Source: CAYSPG01 sp964432885
GTDB taxonomy: Bacteria > Bacteroidota > Bacteroidia > AKYH767-A > OLB10
Reading direction: 5' to 3'
NCBI GenBank assembly: GCA_964432885.1
Contig: CAYSPG010000012.1
Coordinates: forward strand, 1-64,000
Length of the DNA stretch: 64,000 nt
Shown: positions 43,651-52,721 of the stretch, in pieces
How positions within the stretch are numbered: position 1 is the first letter of the stretch
Layout: each line of letters begins with the position of its first letter
The notes under the pieces: model-generated
Told to the model about the DNA's origin: nothing
Seen by the model: the letters and a program-made list of their open reading frames with translations, nothing else
The model's database searches: none
Made by a program: the position numbers and the translations under genes

Positions 43651-45099
43651 TTACCCTCTTCTTTTTTTCTTTCCAGAGAACCCGATGGGAGCTCCAACAC
43701 GAATCATTGAGCAGCGAAATCCAATCCAGTCGGTTGACTGTGATTGGTCTAAAAATCTGCGCGCACCGGGCGACATCCAATACGCTCTGTCTTTCCACGA
43801 ACCGCCTTTTACCACGTGTGCATTGTCATCAATCAAGGTAGTTCCGCTAAACTTATATTCTATATTATCAGGCTCATCACCGTCTTCGTTATTAATATAA
43901 TCGGCTTTGGTGTAATTACGTCTGCCCTCGTTTTCTTTTTCATCCACTTCGCGCCATACCAACCGGCCTAAACTGTCTTTTTCATTGTATTGACCTTCTT
44001 CGTCAAGCAATTGAGTTACAAAAACGTTTCCGCGATAAGGATTAAAATCATCCATATCCTCCATAGAAAGCGGACGGTAAACATCTTTTACCCACTCAGA
44101 CACATTACCAGCCATGTTAAACAAACCATAATCATTAGGTACATAAGAAATTACTTCGTTAGGAATATCGGCCTGGTCATTTAACGCACCGGCTGTACCC
44201 ATGTTATCACCGCGTCCGCGTTTAAAGTTTGCAAGCATTTCTCCTTTGTATTTTTCTTCAGAGTTACGCACAACGTGTCCATTCCATGGATAAATTTTTC
44301 TGTCAGTTACTCGCTCATATACGGTGTTTCCAACCTGGGCAAGTGCAGCATACTCCCACTGTGCCTCGGTAGGCAATTCATACCGGGGAAGTAAAATGCC
44401 ATCTTCCATTTTAACATTACGCACATCGCGGTTTGGATTTAAATCGCGCAGCTTGCTTTTAACCAAACCTTCGTACTGGCCTGCAAGGTATGCATCGGTA
44501 TTAAAGTTATCCTCGTTTACCTGTGCGGGATTAACACGTAAAATACCTTCGCGTATTAATATCTGCTCGTTTACGCGGTCGGTACGCCATGCTGCAAAAT
44601 CGTTTGCCTGAAGCCAGTTAACACCCACAACAGGATAGTACTGGTAAGCAGGATGACGCAGATACAACTCAACCATTGGCTCATTGTAACCAAGTTTACT
44701 TCTCCAAACAAGCGTATCAGGAAGTGCTTTTTTATAAACCTCAGGATAGTCTGTTCCAAAAACACGGTCAAGCCAATATAAATATTCAAGATAATGAACG
44801 TTGGCTATTTCAGTTTCGTCCATATAAAATGACGATACAGTAACCCTGCGGGGAATGTTATCCCAGTTATAGTTTATTTCCTGCTCATTGCGGCCCATGG
44901 AAAAGGTTCCCCCCTCAACAAGAATTAAACCGGGACCGGTTTCTTGCTCGGTGTAAGGAGTTACTTCAAAGCCTCCGTTTTTTTCTTCGTTGTATTTCCA
45001 TCCTGTAACCGATGAAGATTCTTTTTTGTTACATGATGCCAGCACAAGCATTCCGGTGGTAAAGAGTGCTGTGTACTTAGTGATTGTTCTGATGTTCAT
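43651..45099 (-). CDS. gldJ: gliding motility lipoprotein GldJ
   Basis: The 482-residue outer-membrane-associated lipoprotein is needed for gliding and T9SS function. A type II signal peptide has the lipobox LASC (Cys23). The rest is a formylglycine-generating-enzyme/SUMF1 domain: GPGLILVEGGTFSMG, SSFYMDETEIANVHYLEYLYW, LPTEAQWEYAAL, FNMAGNVSEWVKDVYRP and GGSWKDRAYWMSPG. The segment EVYKKALPDTLVWRSKLGYN is characteristic of GldJ rather than GldK. It ends in a basic tail (GKKKRRG). It is downstream of the porP/sprF homologue and upstream of murF. Confidence 0.9.
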   Translation of the reverse strand: MNIRTITKYTALFTTGMLVLASCNKKESSSVTGWKYNEEKNGGFEVTPYTEQETGPGLILVEGGTFSMGRNEQEINYNWDNIPRRVTVSSFYMDETEIANVHYLEYLYWLDRVFGTDYPEVYKKALPDTLVWRSKLGYNEPMVELYLRHPAYQYYPVVGVNWLQANDFAAWRTDRVNEQILIREGILRVNPAQVNEDNFNTDAYLAGQYEGLVKSKLRDLNPNRDVRNVKMEDGILLPRYELPTEAQWEYAALAQVGNTVYERVTDRKIYPWNGHVVRNSEEKYKGEMLANFKRGRGDNMGTAGALNDQADIPNEVISYVPNDYGLFNMAGNVSEWVKDVYRPLSMEDMDDFNPYRGNVFVTQLLDEEGQYNEKDSLGRLVWREVDEKENEGRRNYTKADYINNEDGDEPDNIEYKFSGTTLIDDNAHVVKGGSWKDRAYWMSPGARRFLDQSQSTDWIGFRCSMIRVGAPIGFSGKKKRRG

Positions 45100-45154
45100 G
45101 TTCAGAGTTTTATACAGATTTTATAGTTGTATCAATTTTTAATTTAACCTATAA

Positions 45155-46156
45155 CTAAAATGTTGGGCAACTTATTGCTTTAAACCTCTTTTTTTTCGGA
45201 CGGCATTCAAACTGCATTCCAAATGATATTTCGTGCGAACCTGCCGTTACGTTATTGCTCAATCGTGAAATGGTAACATCGTAAGAGTAGCCAAATTTAA
45301 ATAATTCTTTTTGAATACCGATAAGAGCAATAAACGAGTCACCTGTGATAATTGACTTGCCGTTGAAATAACCGCGATACCACAAACCACCAACCAACGG
45401 TGTTTTTATTACATAAATTCCAAAGTTAAGCTGGTTAAACGCTTGCTGCTGCTGGTACAAGATGTTAGGCGAAATAAAAGTTCCTTCTAATCTTCCTTTA
45501 TATGTTGATGAGCCTTTTGTTGGAATAAGTGCACCAACATGGGCTGTATATTTTCTTGGAAGCGGGCTTGATCCTTGCACAATAAAAGCCTGGTCGGGCT
45601 CTGTTAAGTGATGCACCGCAAAACCACCATAAATTTTTGAACTGTATGCAAGTATGCCTGCTGAAAAATCGGCAAACGAATGTTTTTCGTTGGGTCTTAT
45701 TTCCTGGGTTGGATAAATGTATCCAAAGCGAGGGTCAATTTCATCTCCAAAGGTTAGTTTCTCCCAGTCAACTTTTTCTTGTACATAATTTGCCTGCAAG
45801 CCAGCACGAATGGTAAAGTTACGGCTAAGGTTTAGTGCATAAGCATACATGGCGCCAATGTCGGTTTTGGTAAGTGTTCCTTCACCGGCTTTATCGTTCA
45901 TTAAAATTAATCCTAATCCGCCTGATATAGATTCAACATGCTGGTCGTAAGATGCGCTGTAGGTTATAAATGTTTTGTTAAGTGCAGGCCATTGGTTACG
46001 ATAATTCATGGCAATGCGTGGGCAACGAACTGAGCCCGCAAAAGCAGGATTCAGATAAAGCGGGTTGGCATAGAACTGCGAAAATGCAGGGTCTTGTGCA
46101 AATGCAAAAACCGATTCTATACAAATAGCTGCTGTTAAAAGTAATCTTTTTACCAT
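45155..46156 (-). CDS. PorP/SprF family T9SS membrane protein
   Basis: ATG 46156 gives 333 residues with a standard signal peptide (MVKRLLLTAAICIES, cleavage near FAQ); the frame is open to 46297 but lacks signal character there. The mature start DPAFSQFYANPLYLNPAFAGS is the hallmark of PorP/SprF outer-membrane beta-barrels. Members anchor or export specific gliding adhesins; this one is not next to an adhesin gene but sits beside gldJ and divergent from porU. It ends in strand-rich sequence typical of barrels (SHEISFGMQFECR). Confidence 0.85.
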   Translation of the reverse strand: MVKRLLLTAAICIESVFAFAQDPAFSQFYANPLYLNPAFAGSVRCPRIAMNYRNQWPALNKTFITYSASYDQHVESISGGLGLILMNDKAGEGTLTKTDIGAMYAYALNLSRNFTIRAGLQANYVQEKVDWEKLTFGDEIDPRFGYIYPTQEIRPNEKHSFADFSAGILAYSSKIYGGFAVHHLTEPDQAFIVQGSSPLPRKYTAHVGALIPTKGSSTYKGRLEGTFISPNILYQQQQAFNQLNFGIYVIKTPLVGGLWYRGYFNGKSIITGDSFIALIGIQKELFKFGYSYDVTISRLSNNVTAGSHEISFGMQFECRPKKKRFKAISCPTF

Positions 46157-46335
46157 AGTTTCCTGACCGTAAGTCTTTATCCTTATACGTAAGCTGATTA
46201 ATAAGTTACGTGCAAAACAAACAAAAATTGTGGTTGTTAAATATCTCTGACAAAGATATTGGAATAAATATTTAATATCAAACAAAATAAAATTCAATAT
46301 TACAAGTTATATACACTGTTATTTGCACTAAAAAC

Positions 46336-46343
46336 TAAATTTG
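46336..46343 (+). promoter_or_regulatory. candidate -7 element of porU
   Basis: TAAATTTG matches TAnnTTTG and lies 17 nt upstream of the porU ATG. The surrounding TTTGCACTAAAAACTAAA resembles the region before purL. No clear -33 box is seen. Confidence 0.35.
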
Positions 46344-46360
46344 ACCTTTTATTTTTAATC

Positions 46361-49300
46361 ATGAAAAAAATAATTTCCTACTTAGCAATCCTGTTTTTTA
46401 CCTCTGTAACATGCTTGGCTCAACAAAACCGTAATGCAATTACATCCATTAACTGGACGGAACCAATAACTGTTTTTAACAATCAAAAACTACATTTCAC
46501 AGGTTCTTTTTACAAAAGTAACGATGGATTGCCCTGGTTTTCGTCAAGCATAGATATTCCTGATGACGGATTTAATTACTCTGTAAAAATCACAAACCCT
46601 GGTTTTTCACCATTATCTGAGTCTAATCTTATAAGCGATAATTCTTACCTTGAACCCTACATTAAAGTAACCTCTCAAATTTCATATCATAAAAAACAGG
46701 CTTCCCTATATTATGAATTTGTGCCGCTTATAAAAAACACAACAACAGGCCTTATTGAAAAGCTTGTTTCATATAAAATAGAATTGGTAAAGGAAAATGA
46801 TAGGCGCAAAGCTAATGCAGCAAGGGTTTATGCTACTTCCTCTGTTTTATCAGCAGGCGATTGGTATAAGATTGGTGTTACCACTGAGGGCTTATATAAA
46901 ATGACCTATGCCTTTTTAAAGTTTTATTTAAAAATGGATATTGATAACAGTTCGCCTGCCGATTTTAGATTATTTGGTAACGGTGGAGGAATGGTTCCGC
47001 AACTTAATTCGATTAGCAGAATTGATGATTTGGCAGAAAATGCAATTTATGTGTATGATGGAGGAGTTCTAGGAAAATTTGATTCGCCTGACTATGTTTT
47101 ATTTTATGGCCAATCGCCAACCAAGTGGGCCTTTAATGCTAACAGCTTAAAATATAAACATACAAACCACTTGTATTGCGACACTACGTTTTACTTTGCT
47201 ACCGTTAGCCCCGTTGGAAGCGGTTTACCAAAACGAATAGCACAAAAAGCTTCTCTCTCCCAATCACCCACTTTTAATGTTAATACATTTGATGATTACC
47301 GGTTTCATGAACTTGATTTAAGAAACTTTGTAAAATCAGGTCGCGAGTTTTATGGCGAGTCGTTTGATATAACTCCAACTCAAACTTTTTCTTTTTCGTT
47401 TCCTAATATTACAACCGACTCTGTTTATATTGTTTCTGCATTTGCTTCGCACTCGCCTGGTGTTACCAGCAACCTTAACGTTACTGCAAACGGACAAGCC
47501 TTGTATTCCGAATCCTTTTACACAGGCCCTGCCTACAATGATGATTTTGCTGTTGAAAAAATTAAATCGCTGGCTATTTATCCGTCATCAAGCAACATAG
47601 ATATTTCTTACTCATTTAATGCTGCTTCAACCGTTTCGTCAGGCTTTTTAAACTATATTGAAATTAATGCAAGAAGAAATTTAATCTGGAATCAAAGTCA
47701 GGGAAGTGACCAATTCTTTTTTCGCGATTCAAAGTCTATTGGTTCAGGCAACATTGTTCAGTTTAATTTGTCTTCTCCCCCATCCAATCTTAAAATATGG
47801 AATATTACTGACCCAACAAATGTTTATGAACAACTTAACAATGGACAAAGCGGAGTTTTTGTTGCCAATGCCGATAGCTTAAATCAATACGTTGCATTTA
47901 GCGGAAGCAATTATTTTACACCTTCCATATCAGGAAAAATCAGCAATCAAAATTTACATGCGCTATCACAGGTTGATATGCTCATTATTACGCATCCATT
48001 ATTTGAAACGCAAGCAAACAGGCTTGCTGATTTTCATCGCTCACACGACAATCTTTCTGTTCATGTTGTAAATGCACCTTTAATCTATAATGAGTATTCG
48101 TCAGGTGCTGTTGATGTAAGCGGGATAAGAGATTTTGTAAAAATGTTTTATGATCGGGCGCAATCACCTCAGCAATTGCCCAAATATCTTTTGATGTTTG
48201 GCGATGGATCGTACGATAATAAATTTCGCAGGTCAAACAATACCAATTTTTTACCTGTATATGAATCGGCCAATTCGGTTTCATGGATTCAATCGTATGT
48301 TACTGATGACTTTTATGCATTGATGGATGATAACGAAGGCAACTGCGAAAACAGTGAAAAAATTGACATTGGAGTTGGCAGGTTGGTAGTGCAAAATAAC
48401 CAGGAAGCCAAAACTGTTGTTGACAAAATCATCTCTTATTCATTGCCCACCTCATCAACCGGCACGCTTTGTTCGGCTGATAATTCGAGCCTGGGCGACT
48501 GGCGAAATGTGCTTTGCTTTATTGCCGATGACGAAGACAATAATTTACATCTTAATCAATCAGACAGATTAGCTGACTATATGTTTAATGCAAACCGCAG
48601 TTATAATATTGATAAAATTTACATTGATGCTTTTAAACAGGTGGTTACCCCTGCAGGTCAAACCTATCCTGATGTAAACGATGCAATAAGCAAACGAATT
48701 GCCAAAGGAGCGTTACTTGTAAACTATGTGGGCCATGGCGGAGAGGTTGGCTGGGCGCAAGAAGGAATTCTTTATAATGATATGATTAACTCATGGACAA
48801 ACATTAACCGATTGCCTGTATTTATTACAGCAACATGTGAATTCAGCCGTTGGGACGACCCGGTACGAACTTCATCGGGTGAAAAAATATTGCTTAACCC
48901 TAATGGTGGCGGAATTGCACTTTACTCTACCACGCGGCTTGTTTATGCTTCGCAAAACGAACTTGTAGATTGCGTACTTGTACGCAACATGTTTAATCCT
49001 GACAATGCTGCCCTTCGGCTTGGCGATTTGTACGTAATTACCAAAACAAGTCCGTGGAATCTTAATCAAAACACACGCAACTTTAGCCTGCTTGGCGACC
49101 CTGCTGTAAAAATAAATTATCCCAATCACAAAATTGAAACAACCACTATTAACTCTCACCCTGTTATTCCTCTGGCTGATACCTTAAGCGCATTAAGCAA
49201 GGTTACCATTTCAGGAATTGTAAAAGACAATAACGGGCAAAAACTTACTTCGTTTAACGGATATCTTTATCCAACCGTATATGATAAAGCTGTAAATACT

Positions 49301-50206
49301 TCAACACTTGGCAACGATGGCTCCAACCTTATCAAGTCCTTTATGCTTCAAAAAAATGTTTTATACAAAGGCAAAGCATCTGTTACCAATGGCGACTGGT
49401 CGTTTACATTTATAGTTCCTAAAGATATTTCGTACCAGTTTGGACAAGGCAAGCTTAGCTTTTATGGCGAAAACGGAGAAACCGATGCAGCCGGTTTTTA
49501 TGACAGCCTTATTATTGGCGGCTCATCAAACATTGTTATTAACGATGTGGACGGCCCTCAGATTAACCTTTATATGAACGATGATAAATTTGTTTTTGGC
49601 GGAACAACAAATGATGAACCAAGCATTTATGCAGTAGTTGTTGACTCAACTGGAATAAACACTGTTGGCAATGGTGTTGGGCACGATATTACAGCAATAC
49701 TCGACAGCAAAACGCAACCAGTATATGTACTTAACGATTATTATCAGGCAGACCTTGACAGTTACACCAGTGGCAAAATTGTTTACCCCCTTTCAAAATT
49801 ACCTGATGGCCGTCATTCGCTCAAAGTAAAAGTGTGGGATATATTAAATAACTCAAACGAATCGTACACCGAATTTGTGGTTGCTTCTTCTTCTTCGATG
49901 GCACTCGACCATGTACTTAATTATCCCAATCCGTTTACCACGCACACTACATTTTCTTTTGAGCACAACAAATGTTGTCAGTATTTAGATGCACAAATTC
50001 AAATTTATACAGTATCCGGAAGGTTAATAAAAACGCTTTATAAAAACATTTATAACACCGGAACCCGCAGTGATGATTTTGAATGGGACGGTCGTGATGA
50101 CTTTGGCAACAGCATTGGTAAAGGTGTTTACATTTACCGTGTAAAAATTAGTTCGCCCGATGGATTATCGGCTTCAAAAACCGAAAAACTTGTAATCCTT
50201 AAATAG
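46361..50206 (+). CDS. porU: T9SS C-terminal-signal peptidase/sortase PorU
   Basis: The 1,281-residue secreted gingipain-family (C25) cysteine protease cleaves the C-terminal sorting domain of T9SS cargo and attaches cargo to the surface. After the signal peptide (cleavage near CLAQ) comes a long N-terminal beta region. The caspase-like domain (about 550-910) has catalytic His792 in NYVGHGGEVGW and Cys826 in TATCEFSRWDDP. An Ig-like part and a FlgD-like C-terminal domain (FEWDGRDDFGNSIGKGVYIY) follow. porV lies 102 bp downstream, as is usual. Confidence 0.93.
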   Translation: MKKIISYLAILFFTSVTCLAQQNRNAITSINWTEPITVFNNQKLHFTGSFYKSNDGLPWFSSSIDIPDDGFNYSVKITNPGFSPLSESNLISDNSYLEPYIKVTSQISYHKKQASLYYEFVPLIKNTTTGLIEKLVSYKIELVKENDRRKANAARVYATSSVLSAGDWYKIGVTTEGLYKMTYAFLKFYLKMDIDNSSPADFRLFGNGGGMVPQLNSISRIDDLAENAIYVYDGGVLGKFDSPDYVLFYGQSPTKWAFNANSLKYKHTNHLYCDTTFYFATVSPVGSGLPKRIAQKASLSQSPTFNVNTFDDYRFHELDLRNFVKSGREFYGESFDITPTQTFSFSFPNITTDSVYIVSAFASHSPGVTSNLNVTANGQALYSESFYTGPAYNDDFAVEKIKSLAIYPSSSNIDISYSFNAASTVSSGFLNYIEINARRNLIWNQSQGSDQFFFRDSKSIGSGNIVQFNLSSPPSNLKIWNITDPTNVYEQLNNGQSGVFVANADSLNQYVAFSGSNYFTPSISGKISNQNLHALSQVDMLIITHPLFETQANRLADFHRSHDNLSVHVVNAPLIYNEYSSGAVDVSGIRDFVKMFYDRAQSPQQLPKYLLMFGDGSYDNKFRRSNNTNFLPVYESANSVSWIQSYVTDDFYALMDDNEGNCENSEKIDIGVGRLVVQNNQEAKTVVDKIISYSLPTSSTGTLCSADNSSLGDWRNVLCFIADDEDNNLHLNQSDRLADYMFNANRSYNIDKIYIDAFKQVVTPAGQTYPDVNDAISKRIAKGALLVNYVGHGGEVGWAQEGILYNDMINSWTNINRLPVFITATCEFSRWDDPVRTSSGEKILLNPNGGGIALYSTTRLVYASQNELVDCVLVRNMFNPDNAALRLGDLYVITKTSPWNLNQNTRNFSLLGDPAVKINYPNHKIETTTINSHPVIPLADTLSALSKVTISGIVKDNNGQKLTSFNGYLYPTVYDKAVNTSTLGNDGSNLIKSFMLQKNVLYKGKASVTNGDWSFTFIVPKDISYQFGQGKLSFYGENGETDAAGFYDSLIIGGSSNIVINDVDGPQINLYMNDDKFVFGGTTNDEPSIYAVVVDSTGINTVGNGVGHDITAILDSKTQPVYVLNDYYQADLDSYTSGKIVYPLSKLPDGRHSLKVKVWDILNNSNESYTEFVVASSSSMALDHVLNYPNPFTTHTTFSFEHNKCCQYLDAQIQIYTVSGRLIKTLYKNIYNTGTRSDDFEWDGRDDFGNSIGKGVYIYRVKISSPDGLSASKTEKLVILK

Positions 50207-50229
50207 CAACCTTTTTTTATTTATATCGT

Positions 50230-50237
50230 TATATTTG
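50230..50237 (+). promoter_or_regulatory. candidate -7 element of porV
   Basis: TATATTTG matches TAnnTTTG, 71 nt before the porV ATG, preceded by a T-rich stretch (50212-50219) near the -33 position. It suggests porV-ispF has its own promoter besides read-through from porU. Confidence 0.35.
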
Positions 50238-50308
50238 TCGGCTCTTATTCCGCATTAACAATAAAAAGAACCAACTTACGTTTTAGCACTTTCTAAACTT
50301 ACATTTTA

Positions 50309-51529
50309 ATGAAAAATAAAATTTCAAAAGCAATTGTTTTTTCGCTTGCGTTAATCATTGCTGTTTCGCCTAAGGCATTTTCGCAGCAAAGCACGGATAA
50401 AAGCAACTTGCTTGGCCAGATAAATACAATTACTACGGCTGTTCCATTTTTAATGATTTCGCCTGACGCACGTGCCGGTGGCATGGGCGATGCAGGAGTT
50501 GCTTCATCTGCCGATGCTAACAGCATTCATTGGAATCCATCAAAACTTGCTTTTGTTGACAAAAGTTTTGGTGTAGGAATATCTTACACCCCCTGGCTCA
50601 GAAAATTAGTTCCTGATATTAATCTTGCTTATGTAGGCGGATATTATAAATTAAAAGGAGGTCAGCAAACACTTGGCGCTTCGTTGCGTTATTTTTCATT
50701 GGGTAATATTCAGTTTACCAATGAATCGGGCGATAACATTGGCGAGTACAACCCAAACGAATATTCATTTGATGTTGCCTATGCGCGTAAGTTGGGCGAA
50801 GATTTTGCGGGTGGTATTGCTCTGCGATACATCCACTCAAACCTAACTGGTGGAATTGGTGTTGGCGGCAACACAACCAAGGCAGGCAACTCAGTGGCTG
50901 CCGATATTTCAGTTATGTATAAAAAAGAAATTGAACTTGGTGGCAAAGATGCCGACTTTGGTTTAGGCTTAGCAATTACAAACATTGGTTCTAAAATTAC
51001 TTACTCTGAATCGGGTACCAAAGATTTTATCCCAATTAATTTACGACTTGGTCCATCGTTAAAAATTAAACTTAACGACTATAACGAACTTACTATTATA
51101 GCCGACATCAACAAACTTCTTGTACCTACTCCTCCTTATTATTCTGATTCGATTGAAGATGGTGAACAATTAATATTAGCCGGAAAAGATCCGGATGTGG
51201 GTGTAGCACAAGGAATATTTCAATCGTTTGGCGATGCACCGGGTGGTGGTAAAGAAGAGTTGCGCGAAATAAATTATTGTGGTGGATTGGAATATTGGTA
51301 CGACAAACAATTTGCTTTTCGTGCCGGTTATTTTTACGAACACAAAACAAAAGGGAACCGTAAGTATTTTACACTGGGCATAGGCGCACGTTTTAATGTA
51401 TTTGGATTAGATGTTGCATACCTTATCCCTACAGAACAGCGCAACCCGTTAGAAAATACTTTGCGCATTTCATTGTCCTTTAACTTCGACTCGCTTAAAG
51501 GCGGTGGAGACAGCAACAACGATGAATAA
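50309..51529 (+). CDS. porV: T9SS outer-membrane protein PorV (LptO)
   Basis: The 406-residue FadL-like barrel shuttles cargo from the translocon to PorU. After the signal peptide (cleavage near AFSQ) the hallmark AVPFLMISPDARAGGMGDAG and ANSIHWNPSKLAF appear, followed by barrel strands to LRISLSFNF. It is encoded directly after porU, and its stop is 12 nt before ispF. Confidence 0.93.
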   Translation: MKNKISKAIVFSLALIIAVSPKAFSQQSTDKSNLLGQINTITTAVPFLMISPDARAGGMGDAGVASSADANSIHWNPSKLAFVDKSFGVGISYTPWLRKLVPDINLAYVGGYYKLKGGQQTLGASLRYFSLGNIQFTNESGDNIGEYNPNEYSFDVAYARKLGEDFAGGIALRYIHSNLTGGIGVGGNTTKAGNSVAADISVMYKKEIELGGKDADFGLGLAITNIGSKITYSESGTKDFIPINLRLGPSLKIKLNDYNELTIIADINKLLVPTPPYYSDSIEDGEQLILAGKDPDVGVAQGIFQSFGDAPGGGKEELREINYCGGLEYWYDKQFAFRAGYFYEHKTKGNRKYFTLGIGARFNVFGLDVAYLIPTEQRNPLENTLRISLSFNFDSLKGGGDSNNDE

Positions 51530-51541
51530 TTTTTTCAGCGT

Positions 51542-52021
51542 TTGAAATTTCGTATCGGTTTTGGTTTTGATGTGCACCAGCTACATGCTGGTATTCCGTT
51601 TTTTTTGGGGGGGATAAAAATTGATCATTCTAAAGGAGCCAAGGGCCACTCGGATGCCGATGTAATTATACATGCCATGTGTGATGCTCTTTTAGGAGCC
51701 GCAAATCTGGGTGATATCGGAAAACATTTTCCTGATACATCAGAAAAATTTAAAGGCATTGATTCTAAAATATTACTGTCCGAAGTAAACAAATTGCTCA
51801 GGTCAAATAATTTTTCAATTGGCAATATTGATATAACGCTGGTTTTAGAAAAACCCAAAATCAAAGACTACATTGCCCAAATGCAAACTACACTTGCCAG
51901 CGTGCTGCAAGTTTCAGCAGACGATATTTCGATAAAAGCAACCACCAATGAAAAAATGGGATTTATTGGCCGCGAAGAAGGTGTGGCCGCTTATGCGGTA
52001 GCGTTGGTTTTCAAAAATTAA
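51542..52021 (+). CDS. ispF: 2-C-methyl-D-erythritol 2,4-cyclodiphosphate synthase
   Basis: The 159-residue enzyme of the non-mevalonate isoprenoid pathway has zinc ligands Asp10 and His12 (GFGFDVHQL) and His44 (DADVIIHAMCDALLGA), and KATTNEKMGFIGREEG near the C-terminus. The start is TTG at 51542: the frame upstream is closed by the porV TAA in the same frame and no ATG occurs before residue 46. Translation may depend on coupling to porV. Confidence 0.92.
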   Translation: MKFRIGFGFDVHQLHAGIPFFLGGIKIDHSKGAKGHSDADVIIHAMCDALLGAANLGDIGKHFPDTSEKFKGIDSKILLSEVNKLLRSNNFSIGNIDITLVLEKPKIKDYIAQMQTTLASVLQVSADDISIKATTNEKMGFIGREEGVAAYAVALVFKN

Positions 52022-52043
52022 ATGCGTTTTTTCTGAATATTAA

Positions 52044-52436
52044 TTAAAACATTTCGTCAAAATCTTTTGCCTGGTAGGTAAAGTTACGCTCGGTATAATA
52101 GGTGCTACCACTTGATTTTTTTAATTGCAGGGAATCTGTTTTTTTAAACACCTTGCTAATCAGCGAAAGCGGAAAAAGAAACAAATAAAAAATTGCCCCT
52201 AGCAACACTTTTGACATAATGCCCCCCATAATGTGCGCAATTTTCATCCACAACCAGTGTATTTTTTCTGACAGGTAATTTGAGAATAATCCTATTGCAC
52301 AAATAAGTATTGATACAGGCACAAGCCATTCTGTTCCGTTTAAAGGGGAAAAATTTTTACGCTGTGTAAAATAAAATATTACCAACAGGCCAAGTGTTAT
52401 GGCCACTATTGTTTCAAGAACTTTGTTTCGTTGCAT
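52044..52436 (-). CDS. SxtJ-like membrane protein
   Basis: The 130-residue protein has three hydrophobic segments (about 9-24, 36-53, 68-92) and a polar C-terminus (SGSTYYTERNFTYQAKDFDEMF). The first-half motif KIHWLWMKIAHIMGGIMSKVLLG is typical of the SxtJ family named from the saxitoxin cluster. It is third in a carbamoyltransferase-DUF5989-SxtJ set on the same strand. Its molecular role is unknown. Confidence 0.7.
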   Translation of the reverse strand: MQRNKVLETIVAITLGLLVIFYFTQRKNFSPLNGTEWLVPVSILICAIGLFSNYLSEKIHWLWMKIAHIMGGIMSKVLLGAIFYLFLFPLSLISKVFKKTDSLQLKKSSGSTYYTERNFTYQAKDFDEMF

Positions 52437-52518
52437 AAAAAATGGTTTACAGTTAATGATTTATATAAGCAAAGTATAAGCCTGCATTTTGCACTTGCAA
52501 GTTTATACAATGGATATA

Positions 52519-52668
52519 TTAAAACAATGTATAAATAAATGGCGCTAAAGCAGAGCCTCCGCCAACAACAAGCAGTATGCCAAGCAATAACAAAACAATA
52601 ATTAGTGGAGCAAGCCAGAATTTTTTTCGCTGGCCCATAAATTTTAGCAGGTCTTTTAAAAAATCCAT
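52519..52668 (-). CDS. DUF5989 micro-protein (49 aa)
   Basis: This small gene reads MDFLKDLLKFMGQRKKFW, then one transmembrane helix (APLIIVLLLLGILLVV) and a GGGSALAPFIYTLF tail. The layout of a short amphipathic N-terminus, an RKKFWL motif, one helix and a GxGSAxAPFIYT end matches DUF5989. It lies between the carbamoyltransferase (53 bp upstream) and the SxtJ-like gene (82 bp downstream), the order in which these families occur in other bacteria. The start is ATG 52668, stop TAA 52519-52521. Confidence 0.8.
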   Translation of the reverse strand: MDFLKDLLKFMGQRKKFWLAPLIIVLLLLGILLVVGGGSALAPFIYTLF

Positions 52669-52721
52669 TTTTGATTTATTGAGTTTATGAAACCCCGGTT
52701 TTTATCGGGAATATTTATTGT

